From Streptomyces sp. NBC_00353 (GTDB lineage Bacteria > Actinomycetota > Actinomycetes > Streptomycetales > Streptomycetaceae): a stretch of DNA of 64,000 bases. The position numbers and the translations under genes were made by a program. The stretch is from NCBI RefSeq assembly GCF_036108815.1, contig NZ_CP107985.1:434001-498000 (forward strand), in the 5' to 3' direction. Under the pieces are notes generated by a model. It did not search any database. It was not told the origin of the DNA and saw only the letters and a list, made by a program, of their open reading frames with translations. Shown piece by piece: positions 52,394-61,898 of the stretch (position 1 is the first letter of the stretch; each line of letters opens with the position of its first letter).

Positions 52394-52418
52394 AGTCTAC
52401 TGAAACAGTCGTTTCAGT
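52394..52418. promoter_or_regulatory. TetR operator and overlapping leaderless promoter
   Basis: actgaaacagtcgtttcagt (52399-52418) has perfect 8-bp arms (actgaaac/gtttcagt) around a 4-bp centre. It overlaps the minus-strand -10-like tagact (52394-52399) of the tetR-like gene and lies 20 bp before the GNAT ATG. Textbook placement for a divergent autoregulated repressor. Confidence 0.8.
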
Positions 52419-52438
52419 GATGCGGGAGTGAGGACATC

Positions 52439-52930
52439 ATGGAGGAGCGTCAGGTGGTCATCCGGCCACTGGACCGGCCCGGGGACCTGGGCTGGGTGGT
52501 GATGGCGCACGGCGCCCTCTACGACCACGAGTTCGGCTGGGACACCAGCTTCGAGGCGCTCGTCGCACGGATCGTCGCCGACTACGCCGAGCAGAAGGAC
52601 CCCGGACCGCAGGCAGCATGGATCGCCGACGTCGACGGAGAGCGGGCCGGCTGCGTCTTCTGCGTACGCGGGGACGACCGGACCGCGAAGCTGCGACTAC
52701 TGCTCGTCGATCCCGCGGCACGCGGGCTGGGCTTGGGTGACCGTCTGGTCGACGAGTGCCTGCGGTTCGCGCGGGAGGCCGGGTACGAGTCGATCACCCT
52801 GTGGACCAACGACGTCCTCGGCTCGGCCCGGCGCATCTACCAGAAGCAGGGCTTCGAGCTCATCACCGAAGAGCCCCATCACAGCTTCGGGCACGACCTC
52901 GTCGGCCAGACCTGGCAGCGTCGTCTCTAG
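52439..52930 (+). CDS. GNAT-family N-acetyltransferase
   Basis: A 163-aa protein with the acetyl-CoA-binding motif A LRLLLVDPAARGLGLGDRLV (RxxGxG/A form, RGLGLG) and the following DECLRFAREAGYESITLWTN, plus NDVLGSARRIYQKQGFELI. It transfers an acetyl group to an amine substrate that is not identifiable. The start has gtgaggacatc before it and lies 20 bp after the perfect operator, so it is a TetR target and may give resistance or detoxification. Confidence 0.92.
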   Translation: MEERQVVIRPLDRPGDLGWVVMAHGALYDHEFGWDTSFEALVARIVADYAEQKDPGPQAAWIADVDGERAGCVFCVRGDDRTAKLRLLLVDPAARGLGLGDRLVDECLRFAREAGYESITLWTNDVLGSARRIYQKQGFELITEEPHHSFGHDLVGQTWQRRL

Positions 52931-53195
52931 CGGAGCCACCCGGGGCGGCACCGCGGCCGCCCCAGCGGCTCTGCGTCGACAGCCTTCCGCACCTGCTGAC
53001 GCTGGTCGACAGCTCACGGTCGTCCGTGAGCCAGAACCCCGAGGGCCGCTTGCAGGAGGGCAAAGCGACTGCGAGTGGCCCTGCTGGTCCGCTCGGCCGG
53101 CAGTCTCAGGCGATGGACAGCGCGCCCCCGGTCCGCCAAGCTACCTTGGCGATCATGCGCCGGCGGTGGCTACATGGTATGAGGGGCGGGTATTG

Positions 53196-53741
53196 GTGGA
53201 GCAATTGCAGCTTGAGGCTACGCCGCCGGAGCGCATCCGTTACCGGTGTACGGGTCTCCAACGCGTACTGCCTGTTCTGCCCCTCCTCGTCGTCGTGTGG
53301 GGCACGAAGGTCTGGGATTGGATGACCTGGACGCCCGCCGGGTCTGAGATAGCCGAGTCGTTGGGGATGTGGGTTGCCGCACTGTTCGTGCTGCTCGTCC
53401 TCGGGCAGCACTTCGGCGTCACTCTCACGGAGTCGACGGCCGTCGTGCACAACCTCCGCCGCCGGACCATCCAGTGGTCGAACGTCCAGGCCATCCGCGT
53501 CGAACGCGTCCAGGGGGCCCAGACCGTTGTGATCTACGAAGCGGGTGGCCGTCGTACTCGCCTGCGGGCACCGATCACCGGGTTCCTCAACTGGGATCGC
53601 GGGTTCGAGGAGAAGTTCCGCATGATCGGTAGGTGGTGGCTGGATCATCGCGGCCCGGATTGGGCTCCTGTCCTGCTTCCGGGCGCGCAGTGGAGCAGCC
53701 CACCGGCGCCGGACGGGAACCCTTTCGCCTCCCCCACGTAG
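53196..53741 (+). CDS. Membrane protein with PH-like (bPH2) domain
   Basis: A 181-aa protein: VLPVLPLLVVVWGTKVWDWM and GMWVAALFVLLVLGQHFGVT are two membrane helices, followed by ESTAVVHNLRRRTIQWSNVQ, AIRVERVQGAQTVVIYEAGG, which resembles the bacterial PH-like domain (YxxxxxxxxRTIxWxxIxxI...). The GTG at 53196 has gaggggcgg before it and is chosen over upstream starts that overlap the GNAT region. Streptomycete members have no clear role. Confidence 0.68.
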   Translation: MEQLQLEATPPERIRYRCTGLQRVLPVLPLLVVVWGTKVWDWMTWTPAGSEIAESLGMWVAALFVLLVLGQHFGVTLTESTAVVHNLRRRTIQWSNVQAIRVERVQGAQTVVIYEAGGRRTRLRAPITGFLNWDRGFEEKFRMIGRWWLDHRGPDWAPVLLPGAQWSSPPAPDGNPFASPT

Positions 53742-53942
53742 TCGGCGGCTGGTCCGCACACCTAGGCGGTGGAGCGGCCAGCGAGGCGTCATCCATTCGG
53801 CCCGTAGTGATTGCCGTAGGGCGGAGTTGGGGGTGGGCTGTGAGTGCGCCTGGCGATAGTCGCGGGCGCCAAGAGGGCGGGGCGCCCCTGCCGAACGAGC
53901 GGGACCAGCCCCCGTCGACCCACACGAGACTTGGAGATCCCC

Positions 53943-54116
53943 ATGCCTTACCGCAAGGGACAGCACGTGGAGTACCGGGACCAGCAGGACGAGCTTCAGC
54001 GGGGCGAGATCCGCAGCGCCGAGGGCAGCGGGGCGCAGACGCGCTACGCCGTCCAGAACGAGGCGACCATGCGCGAAGACAAGGTCAGTGAGAACCAGAT
54101 CGAGCGCGAGCTGTAG
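53943..54116 (+). CDS. Tudor-like small protein (DUF2945/hypervirulence-associated)
   Basis: A 57-aa protein MPYRKGQHVEYRDQQDELQR then GEIRSAEGSGAQTRYAVQNE. The pattern KGxxVEYRxxxGxxxxGxIxxxxxxxxxxxYxVxNE is the family signature of the DUF2945/Hva Tudor fold, which is a small five-stranded barrel. The start has cttggagatcccc before it. It is followed by a strong terminator. Confidence 0.82.
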   Translation: MPYRKGQHVEYRDQQDELQRGEIRSAEGSGAQTRYAVQNEATMREDKVSENQIEREL

Positions 54117-54134
54117 TAACAGCCTTGCCGACAC

Positions 54135-54174
54135 AGCCCGCCGTTGCACCGAACCAAGGGTGCAACGGCGGGCT
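54135..54174 (+). terminator. Strong terminator hairpin after the Tudor-like gene
   Basis: agcccgccgttgcacc (54135-54150) and ggtgcaacggcgggct (54159-54174) form a perfect 16-bp stem around gaaccaag, 18 bp after the stop codon. Confidence 0.8.
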
Positions 54175-54638
54175 GCTGGATGTCCTGCGACAGCAAACAG
54201 CGAACGTTGAGCAGTGCCACTGTGTCCGTGCTCAGGCCTTCAGCCAGGGTCGGCTTCCGGGTGGGTGTCGTGGCCGCGAGGCCGCGGCCTGTCGCAGGGC
54301 AGGGCGCAGCGGCGGTCTCCGGTACTCCCGGGCAGGCATAGTTGGTGTCGGGGTAATTGATGTCGGCGAATTCCACGAGCAGGTCGTTCGCCCGTCGGCC
54401 GCTGTCCTTGAAATACGCCTTCCTACAATCCCTCCGCAACGATGTGCTGCAATTCTTGTTCGCCGGAACCAGCCTCCCGGGCGGCGAAAAGACGGTCGTC
54501 ATGAACGGGCAGAAGATGCTGGGTAATCAGCCAGACGCGTCCGCCATCCGTCGTTCGTCCACCAGCCGGGTGGCGGGCCATAAAGCGGAAGGACCCCACA
54601 TCGTCACCGACCGCCGGCCCGTTTCCGTGAGCTATCCG
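54175..54638. other. No gene recognised (464 bp)
   Basis: A minus-strand frame from 54502 is open but has no ribosome site or recognisable motif and runs into the terminator, so it is not called. Nothing else supported. Confidence 0.4.
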
Positions 54639-56603
54639 TCATGTTCGTCTGATGACCAGCACGGCCACGTCGTCGAGGTGGTCCACCGCGACCGCGGCGT
54701 CGAGAATTCGGTCGGCGATCGCCTCGGCGTTCAGTCCGTCGTGGAGAGCTTGGCCGGCCAGCGTTCCGGCCCGCTTCAGTCCGGCTTCCAGCGTCAGGCC
54801 CGGCCCTTCGACCACACCGTCGGTGACCATGACCAGCGCGGTGCCCTTCTCCAGCGTGAAGGTCTCCTCGAGGTAGTCGGTACCTGTCAGGACTCCCAGC
54901 ACTGGACCGCCCAGCAGCTCGCGGATGTCACTGCTGCCGTCCTCGCGTGCGCACAGCAACGGCACATGGCCTGCGCTGGCGCCGGTGACCTGTCCGTCGC
55001 GTGGATCGACATACAGCATCGTGCAGCTGGCGAACCGAACCGCGTTCATCGTGATAAGCAGTTCGTTGGTGCGCGTCAGCACGGTTCCCGGCTCCGGTTC
55101 GTGCGGGGCGATCGCGCGGATGGAGGTGCGTACCTGTCCCATGAAGGCGGCGGCGTCCACGTCGTGCCCTTGGCTGTCGCCGATCTCCAGGGCCACTGTT
55201 CCGTTGGGCATCACGAAGGCGTCGTACCAGTCCCCGCCGATGTCGAGCCCGTCTCGGCTGGGCTGATAGCGGGCGGCGACCTCCAGGCCCGGGAGATGGT
55301 CGGGCAGCGTGGGCAGCATGTGCTGCTGGAGCGCCGTGGCCAGCTCGACGCGGGCCTGCTGCAATCGGATGCGCTTGAGTGCCTGGCCTGCTAGGTCGGC
55401 CAGAGTGCTCATGAGGGCGCGTTCGTCCGGGGGAAAGTGGTGCTCGCTGTCGTAGGTCACCGCCCAGCCCCCGAGCGGCTGGTCGCCGACCGGACTGAGG
55501 GGGATGATCGATATGGCGATGAAGGAGTCAAGGTACGGAATACTGACTGCCTGCGGCCAACGGCGTATGAGTTCCTCGTGGTTGGCGATGAATTCCGGCG
55601 TGCCGGTTCGGATCGCACAGGGCAGCGGTTGCGGATCGTCCAGAGACACGCCAGCCATGGAGTCGCTCTGCCGCGGGTCGACCCCGGCATCGGAGGAGGC
55701 GCGTAGCAGCCCCGTCTCATTATCGAGGAGTGTAAGCACGGCGCCCGTGCCGCCGAAGGTCGCGGCGACCCGGGTCAGGACGACCTGCCGGAGTTCCTGC
55801 TCGCTGGCGGCGGTGATCAGGGCGGCGGAGAAGTCAGCGATCTCGTCGGCACGCTGCCGCTCGGCAGCCAGCGTGGCCAGCGCTTTCTGTCGGTGCGCCT
55901 CGAGCTGAGTGTCGTCGCGGATCACTCCGAAGACCTGCTCGGGGCCGCCATAGCCCAGCTGGATCCGGCGGGTCTGGCAGGCGATATGGTGCCACTCCTC
56001 GTTCTCGGTACGGAACCGCAGGCTGGTCCAGGGGGACTGGGCGGCGGTCGACCGCACAAGCCGTCCCAGGGCCTCCCGGTCGTCCGGGTGAACTCGCCGG
56101 ACCACCCTGGACAAGGACGCCGAGGCATGCGGGAACAGCAAGGCCAGGGCGGGTGCGCCACCCAGCCAATCCAGCTGATGCTTCCAGGGCGCGTACATCC
56201 ACAGGCCGAGGTCCGCGGCTGCGGCAGCCAGCCGGAACGGGATCAGCAGGCCGCCCGGGTCGTTTCGCGCGTCCACCGAGTGCACCCACACCAGCCGCTC
56301 GCGACTTGCGGGATCCTTCACCGGCCGGGCCTCGATGAGGCTGATCACGGACGCTTCGCCCGGTCCGGAGAACTCCAGCACACGCATCGCGACGGTCTTC
56401 GTTGTGGCCCCGTGTATCAGCAGACTCTCGGCCGAGGCCCGCTGGGTTTCGGGCAGCAAGCCGAGGAAGTCGTAACCTACGCACTGCTTCGCCGGTCTGC
56501 CCAGCGTCGCGGCCATCGGGGCGTTGAGGGAGCGTATGGCGCCGTCGAGCGTCAGAAGAGCCGACGGGGTAGCCCATCGAAGGAATTCGTCCCAGGTGTC
56601 CAT
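54639..56603 (-). CDS. PAS-PAS-GAF-SpoIIE serine phosphatase
   Basis: A 654-aa multidomain phosphatase. PAS-like regions lie at about residues 10-110 (LRWATPSALLTLDGAIRSLN) and 125-245 (PHASASLSRVVRRVHPDDRE; GVIRDDTQLEAHRQKALATL). A GAF domain follows at about 265-400, then the PP2C/SpoIIE domain at about 430-650, with GGDWYDAFVMPNGTVALEIG, DSQGHDVDAAAFMGQVRTSI and the final HLDDVAVLVIRRT. The metal-binding Asp residues are visible. The ATG at 56603 has cagggagcgaccg. Such proteins dephosphorylate anti-anti-sigma factors in response to signals. Terminator hairpin upstream separates it from the next gene. Confidence 0.92.
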   Translation of the reverse strand: MDTWDEFLRWATPSALLTLDGAIRSLNAPMAATLGRPAKQCVGYDFLGLLPETQRASAESLLIHGATTKTVAMRVLEFSGPGEASVISLIEARPVKDPASRERLVWVHSVDARNDPGGLLIPFRLAAAAADLGLWMYAPWKHQLDWLGGAPALALLFPHASASLSRVVRRVHPDDREALGRLVRSTAAQSPWTSLRFRTENEEWHHIACQTRRIQLGYGGPEQVFGVIRDDTQLEAHRQKALATLAAERQRADEIADFSAALITAASEQELRQVVLTRVAATFGGTGAVLTLLDNETGLLRASSDAGVDPRQSDSMAGVSLDDPQPLPCAIRTGTPEFIANHEELIRRWPQAVSIPYLDSFIAISIIPLSPVGDQPLGGWAVTYDSEHHFPPDERALMSTLADLAGQALKRIRLQQARVELATALQQHMLPTLPDHLPGLEVAARYQPSRDGLDIGGDWYDAFVMPNGTVALEIGDSQGHDVDAAAFMGQVRTSIRAIAPHEPEPGTVLTRTNELLITMNAVRFASCTMLYVDPRDGQVTGASAGHVPLLCAREDGSSDIRELLGGPVLGVLTGTDYLEETFTLEKGTALVMVTDGVVEGPGLTLEAGLKRAGTLAGQALHDGLNAEAIADRILDAAVAVDHLDDVAVLVIRRT

Positions 56604-56877
56604 CGGTCGCTCCCTGACAATCCTAGGGCGATGACCCAAACGATCCTTCTCCATCGTATTCCGGTCTTTTCGCTGCGGCGCTCCGGAACGGGCTCGTGCA
56701 CCCGCCCTGCGCTGACACGCTGCATCGGGGCCGTCAGGGGTGAAGCAACCGGCCGCGCTACGCCTGCGTGCCTCCGGCGGCGACAAGACCCGCGTCCTTG
56801 CAGTATCAAGGAGCCGGTCGAAGACCCACCGTTCCGTGCTGTGCCCGGCCGGCCGGCGCGCGCCCGGGATGCGAAAT

Positions 56878-56903
56878 GACCCCGCCCAATTGGGGGCGGG
56901 GTC
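56878..56903 (-). terminator. Terminator hairpin between the two phosphatase genes
   Basis: gaccccgccc (56878-56887) and gggcggggtc (56894-56903) form a perfect 10-bp stem around aattgg, 89 bp past the stop of the 778-aa phosphatase gene. It makes the two phosphatase genes probably separate transcripts. Confidence 0.7.
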
Positions 56904-56991
56904 GTTCGTGGTGCTGAGCTTGACCCAGTGCGCGTCGCGGCGGCGCATTTCGCGATCCGGGACGCCGCGCGGCGGGCCCCGCGTGCCGGGC

Positions 56992-59328
56992 TCACGTAGG
57001 ACGCTCGGCATCGTTTCGGTGCTCCGTTGATACCCCTGTTGGTTGCTCTACCCAGACGGTCTTTCCCTGCCTCTGGTAGCGGGTGCCCCACTGGTCGGCA
57101 AGGCTCGCAATGATGAACAGCCCTCGGCCTGTCTCGTCGATGGTGCGGGCATGTCTTACCTGCGGAGCGCTGGTCGCGGCGTCGCTGACCTCGCAGGTCA
57201 GCATCCGCTCGAAGATCAGGCGTAGTTGCAGGGGCGGAGCCCCGTAGCGGATCGCGTTGCCGACGAGCTCGCTGACGATGAGCTCGGTGGTGAACGCCGT
57301 CTCCTCGTCCACCCCCCAGGCCTTGAGTTGGCGGCGGGCCGCTGCGCGGGCGATCGGTGCGGCCTCGGGGTCCGCAGGCAGCGAGAGGGTCAGTACCCGA
57401 TCTGGGGGCAGCGCCTTCGTGCGGGCGAACAGCATGAGTGTCTCGCCGGTCCGGTGGTCGTCCGGGAGGGCGTGCGCGATGTCGTCGCACAGGTCCGACA
57501 GGGGCCTTGTGCCGGCGCCGTCCAGGAGCGGGCGCAGTGCACCGGACGGGGCCAGGACCTCGTCCGCGAGCGCGGCCGTGCCCAATGCCAGAGTGCTTCC
57601 TTCTGGGAGGCTGACGGTGGTCGCGGGGAATGGGGCGTTGCCGGTTTCGGCGAGTGGGGGACCTGGAGGGACGGACAGGCCGGGCAGGCCGGCCGAGGTG
57701 CTGTCGGGAAGGACCGCGACCGGCTCGGGGAGGCCGGCGCGGGCGATGGTGCAGGTGAGTTCGACCGGGTCGTAGATCGCGATGACGCAGCCGGCGGTGA
57801 GCGGCTCGCGGTCCAGGGGTTCCGTGGGAGGCAGTTCGGCGTATGCGGCGGCGAGACGGGCTGTGGTGCCGCTGAGGCGGGCCAGCAGCTCGTCGGGCTG
57901 CAGGTCCAGGGCGGCGAGTGTATGGACGGCCGTCCGCAGGAGTCCCATCGTGATGGCTGCGGCGATGCCTTGCCCTGCCACGTCGCCGACGATCAGCGCG
58001 GTCCGTGCACCGGGCAGCGCGATGGCGTCGAACCATGCGCCGCCGCTCTCCGGAGACGGAAGGTGGAGTGGGCAGATGTCCACGGTGGCATGTGTGGCGG
58101 GTTGTTGGGGAAGAAGCCTGCGCTGGACGGTGCGCGCGATAATCCACTCGCGCATGAACTGACGGGCGTTGTCGATGCAGAGCGCAGTGTGGGCACACAC
58201 TGCGGACGCCACCGCAACGTCCTCCTCTTCAAAGGGATCTTCTTGCTGGTGGCGGTAGAAGCTGACCACGCCCAGAGCATGGCCGCGCAACGCCAGTGGT
58301 GCCACGATCAGGGAGTGTGAACCGGACCGCCTGATGACTTCGGCTCGGGCCGGGTCGACGTCCAGCCACGAGCCGTCCTCCTCGATCGATACGAGGCGCG
58401 GCCGAAGGTCGGACAGGACGTGCGAGAAGGGGGTGCCGGTCGGCAGGGGGCGCACGACTCCGACCGGCTGACCCGCGATTCGGCCCTGGAAGGCGGTCCG
58501 ACGCAGTGGAACGTCTCCGGGGACGGGCACCGGCGGGGGCTCGTCTCCGCGGATGACGTCTTCGATCACTTCGACGTCGGCGATGTCGGCGAAGGCGGGC
58601 ACTACCGCCTCCACCAGCTCCTGACAGACAGCGCCCACGTTCAGCCGGTGCCCCACTTGTCTGCGGACCGTGTCCAGGAGGGCCAGGCGGTTCTGTGCGT
58701 TCTCTCGCTCGGTGACGTCGACGGCGGATGCCACCAGTCCGAGCACACGGTCGTGGGAGTCCTCCAGGCGGAAGTAGGAGAAGGACTGGATACGGCGCGT
58801 GGGCCGGCCGGGTGCCTTGACGTGCCGGACGAGCCGGTTCACCACCGGTTCTCCGGTCTCCATGACCCTTTGCGCCACGGCGGCTTCTTCCTCGGGATCT
58901 TCGAGTTCCCACGCTTCGGTGAAATGCTTGCCCAGCAGGTGCCCCACCGGCGTGTTGTTCAGTTCGCCGGTGGCGGTGCTCATGCGGACCACGCGCAGCT
59001 GATCGTCGAGGACGTGCAGTGCCACCGGGGAATGGGTGAACATGGCCTTCAAGATCGCCACGTCCTGCCCCGACATGGTGTCCCCCACTGAGAGCACCTG
59101 CCACACCACAGAAGTACCTCGCAGCACCGGCTTGACCAGCACCGCGGCAGCATCCGAGAACCTTTCCCGCCGCGACCCGCCGTCAGCGGCGACCTCACGC
59201 ATAAGAGCTGCCACGGACCGGCCGACGGCCTCCTCGGCAGACCACCCGAACAGCTCCTCAGCCGGACGCCCCCACTCGACCACCCGGCCACTGTCATCGA
59301 TGAGTACGAGCACGTCACCGCTGGGCAT
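56992..59328 (-). CDS. PAS-PAS-GAF-SpoIIE phosphatase with anti-sigma kinase domain
   Basis: A 778-aa protein. PAS at residues 1-90 (VLVLIDDSGRVVEWGRPAEE LFGW), PAS at 100-220 (ending LVASAVDVTERENAQNRLAL), GAF at about 245-400, SpoIIE PP2C at about 415-630 (GGAWFDAIALPGARTALIVG; VAGQGIAAAITMGLLRTAVH), HATPase_c at about 650-765 with N-box TELIVSELVGNAIRYGAPPL and G-box DETGRGLFIIASLADQWG. Phosphatase and kinase in one chain can switch an anti-anti-sigma factor both ways. In the PP2C domain the usual second Asp pair reads GGAWFDA instead of GGDWYDA, so one metal ligand may be replaced. Start ATG 59328 has ggaggtgtttcga. Confidence 0.9.
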   Translation of the reverse strand: MPSGDVLVLIDDSGRVVEWGRPAEELFGWSAEEAVGRSVAALMREVAADGGSRRERFSDAAAVLVKPVLRGTSVVWQVLSVGDTMSGQDVAILKAMFTHSPVALHVLDDQLRVVRMSTATGELNNTPVGHLLGKHFTEAWELEDPEEEAAVAQRVMETGEPVVNRLVRHVKAPGRPTRRIQSFSYFRLEDSHDRVLGLVASAVDVTERENAQNRLALLDTVRRQVGHRLNVGAVCQELVEAVVPAFADIADVEVIEDVIRGDEPPPVPVPGDVPLRRTAFQGRIAGQPVGVVRPLPTGTPFSHVLSDLRPRLVSIEEDGSWLDVDPARAEVIRRSGSHSLIVAPLALRGHALGVVSFYRHQQEDPFEEEDVAVASAVCAHTALCIDNARQFMREWIIARTVQRRLLPQQPATHATVDICPLHLPSPESGGAWFDAIALPGARTALIVGDVAGQGIAAAITMGLLRTAVHTLAALDLQPDELLARLSGTTARLAAAYAELPPTEPLDREPLTAGCVIAIYDPVELTCTIARAGLPEPVAVLPDSTSAGLPGLSVPPGPPLAETGNAPFPATTVSLPEGSTLALGTAALADEVLAPSGALRPLLDGAGTRPLSDLCDDIAHALPDDHRTGETLMLFARTKALPPDRVLTLSLPADPEAAPIARAAARRQLKAWGVDEETAFTTELIVSELVGNAIRYGAPPLQLRLIFERMLTCEVSDAATSAPQVRHARTIDETGRGLFIIASLADQWGTRYQRQGKTVWVEQPTGVSTEHRNDAERPT

Positions 59329-60216
59329 TCGAAAACACCTCCGCCCCCCATTCCTGCCCACCCATGCCGACGGCTGGCCCGCTCACCCCACAGTTACACC
59401 GATCGGCTCAGCCCGCTTCCCAGCGGGGCTGTCCAGGGTCCGGTCCACCCCCAGGCCGCATCCATGAGTCGACACAGGTCGTGCTCGGCCGGCCGATGTC
59501 CAGCCCGTTCCCTTCGAACTCAGCCCCGGACGCGCCGAGGAAGGCTGAGGTCGGTACGGGCGGCCGTGACAGCCCGGGCCATCTTGACCGTGCCGTTTGC
59601 GCCGGCGCCGGCTCGTGGAAAGCACTGGGAGCCGTAACGCCTACGGGCGTAACGGCTTCGCGTACCTGCATCTCCCGGCAGGCGGCCCGGTAGGCGGCCT
59701 GCTGGCATGCCGGGTTGCAGAAGGCCGGAGCCTCGGCGGGGCCGGTGCCCGTCAGCCTTGTGCGACGTGCTCCGATGCCGCCCGGGCGAGAGTGTCCCCG
59801 GATGGCGACAACAGCTTTCAGGCGCGTGTACTGGGGCGTCGGTCGCTGGGCGTGCTGCATCTTCACGACATTCTCGACGCAGAGGTCGTGGTCACGAGCA
59901 TCTTTGTCAGCGGTCGACTGGCCATGTCCCTGTTCCCAGCTGCCTCCCGAACCGGCAGACAAATCGCTCTTCCTAGGAACCGACGAGGCCGCTGACCGCC
60001 CGCCGCCTGGCCCGAACCTTAACGCGACTGGCCGTCCCGGGAGCTCGGCCCACCCCACGACATCCGCTGTCCGGCGCCACACGACATGGCGGAGCCTGCG
60101 GACCTTCTCCCTGCTGCAGGACCAAGGCGCGCCCGTCGGGGCCCAGGCCAGTCGTCTTGTCCCTGGGAGACGCCTTGCGCTTGAAAGAGTGCGGCTGCTA
60201 CTCCGGCCGGCCCTGG
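59329..60216. other. No gene recognised (888 bp)
   Basis: On the minus strand at about 59640-59740, AFCNPACQQAAYRAACREMQ looks like a small Cys-x3-Cys zinc-finger segment, but the frame has low-complexity flanks and no supported start. Nothing else recognised. Confidence 0.4.
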
Positions 60217-61086
60217 TTATTCCTCCGGGCGAATCCAGGTCCGGGCGAGTTCCGCGACCCAGGTGGCTGCCGCGTCGGGAGCGGGCGGGGGTGCGCCGAC
60301 GACGACGAGTTCGGTGACGCCCGCCGCAGCGAGTGCGGGGAGGTGTTCCGGGATGCCGTCGCTCAGCGCGACGGCGACCGTGAGCTCGTCAAAAGCGCGA
60401 CCGTGGCGGGCGCACTCATCGGCGAGAACGGCGACGCGCGCCGGGACGTCGGCCGCCGGGACGTTGAAGCCGTACCAGCCGTCGGCGAGCGTAGCCGCGC
60501 GCCGCAAGGCGGCGTCGCTGTTGCCGCCGACCACGACCGGGAGCCGGCCGCCGCGCAGCGGCTTCGGGTTGACCCGGATCGCGTCGAAGCGGGTGAACTC
60601 CCCTGTGAAGGAGGCCGGGTCCTCGGCCCAGACGGCGCGCATCGCGGCGAGGTACTCCTCGGTGCGCCGCCCGCGCTTGGCGAAGGGCACTCCGAGCGCT
60701 GCGAATTCCTCGGCCGACCAGCCGACCCCGACCCCGAGGCTGAATCGTCCGGCGGAGAGCACGTCGAGTGTGGCGGCCTGTTTGGCGACCAGGACCGGGT
60801 TGTGCTCAGGCAGCAGGAGTACGCCGGAGGCGAGCTCGATCCGGCGGGTGACCGCCGCCGCGAAGGTCAGGGCAAGCAGCGGGTCCAGCCAGTCCGCGTC
60901 CGTGGGCACGGCGATCCGGCCGTCCGCGGAGTAGGGATAGCGCGAAGCGGGCGCGTCCACGAGCACCACGTGCTCGCCGCACCAGAGCCTCGCGAAGCCG
61001 TGCGTCTCCGCGGCTGTGGCCACCGCACGGATCACCTCGGGATGGGCACCGTCACCGATACCGAGCGCGTGCAACCCCACTCGCAT
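60217..61086 (-). CDS. LLM-class F420-dependent oxidoreductase
   Basis: A 289-aa member of the luciferase-like family in its F420-using branch: MRVGLHALGIGDGAHPEVIR, then ETHGFARLWCGEHVVLVDAP, RRIELASGVLLLPEHNPVLV, AKQAATLDVLSAGRFSLGVG and VGWSAEEFAALGVPFAKRGR. Actinomycete members reduce or oxidise C=C, C=N or carbonyl groups with F420H2. The start has tggaggagaatgc-like purines. No pathway partner is next to it. Confidence 0.9.
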   Translation of the reverse strand: MRVGLHALGIGDGAHPEVIRAVATAAETHGFARLWCGEHVVLVDAPASRYPYSADGRIAVPTDADWLDPLLALTFAAAVTRRIELASGVLLLPEHNPVLVAKQAATLDVLSAGRFSLGVGVGWSAEEFAALGVPFAKRGRRTEEYLAAMRAVWAEDPASFTGEFTRFDAIRVNPKPLRGGRLPVVVGGNSDAALRRAATLADGWYGFNVPAADVPARVAVLADECARHGRAFDELTVAVALSDGIPEHLPALAAAGVTELVVVGAPPPAPDAAATWVAELARTWIRPEE

Positions 61087-61149
61087 TCTCCACCTCCGGG
61101 CATCACCTCACGGACTCCTAACGAAATGATCGCTGTGGTGGTTGGATCG

Positions 61150-61770
61150 CTTCGGGATTTTGACGATCTGGGGGTGTCTAGTGGGTCGGTCGAAGCCGTG
61201 GGATGTTGACGACAAGTCGTCGTCGGTGATCGAACCGCTGCTGGCGAATCGCCTGGGAATACCTAGCGCAGGAGCTCGGCTTCGGCTCTGGCATGCCGTG
61301 CTGGCGCCGCCGGGCCGAGTAAACCGAAGCCGGGGTGTGGTCCCGCCTGCACGAAGTTCTGCTCGCTGAACTCCGCAGTGTGAACGCCCTGGACTTCTCC
61401 CGGGCTGCGGAAGACGACTTCCGCAGCCGGGCGTTGAGAGGGCTCCAAGACGGGACGAAGTCCTGTTGGCCGGGGCAGAGCGGCAGTAAGCACCTTCTGA
61501 TCACGGATGCCACTGGGATTCCGCTTGCCGTCACGCTGACCGGCGGCAATCGTAAGAACGTCACCCAGTTCATCCCCCTGCTGGAGGCTGTGCCCGCGGT
61601 GCGGGGCAAGCGCTGTCGACCCCGGCGCCGCGCCGACGTTGTGCTCGGCGATCGCGGCTACGATCACGACACGTACTGCCGCCTCGTCCGCGCTCTCGGG
61701 GTGAAGCCGGTGATCGCTCCCACCTCGTGGATGCTTCGCCCCCGCCCGAGACACCATCCGCCGAAACAGC
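61150..61770 (+). pseudogene. IS5-family transposase, degraded
   Basis: Parts in order: GRSKPWDVDDKSSSVIEPLL at about 61182 (N-terminal IS5 segment), VWSRLHEVLLAELRSVNALD at 61335, GSKHLLITDATGIPLAVTLT, GGNRKNVTQFIPLLEAVPAV and RADVVLGDRGYDHDTYCRLV. Catalytic Asp and the DRGYD motif are seen, but a frame change between about 61240 and 61335 and a scrambled region after SRALRGLQDGTKS break it, and the end after 61720 is lost. Confidence 0.8.
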
Positions 61771-61898
61771 ACGCACAACCGGTCCGGCAACAGCCGCTCA
61801 ACCAGATCCGCCATACACGGCCCAACAACGGATCACACCGATCACGCCATAAGCAACGTCGCCGTTGACTAGCGGCACGAGTGTGACCGCGAACCTTC

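Noticed and set aside
54044..54502. 152-codon minus-strand frame
   Set aside because: Reads through the strong terminator of the convergent gene and has no ribosome site.
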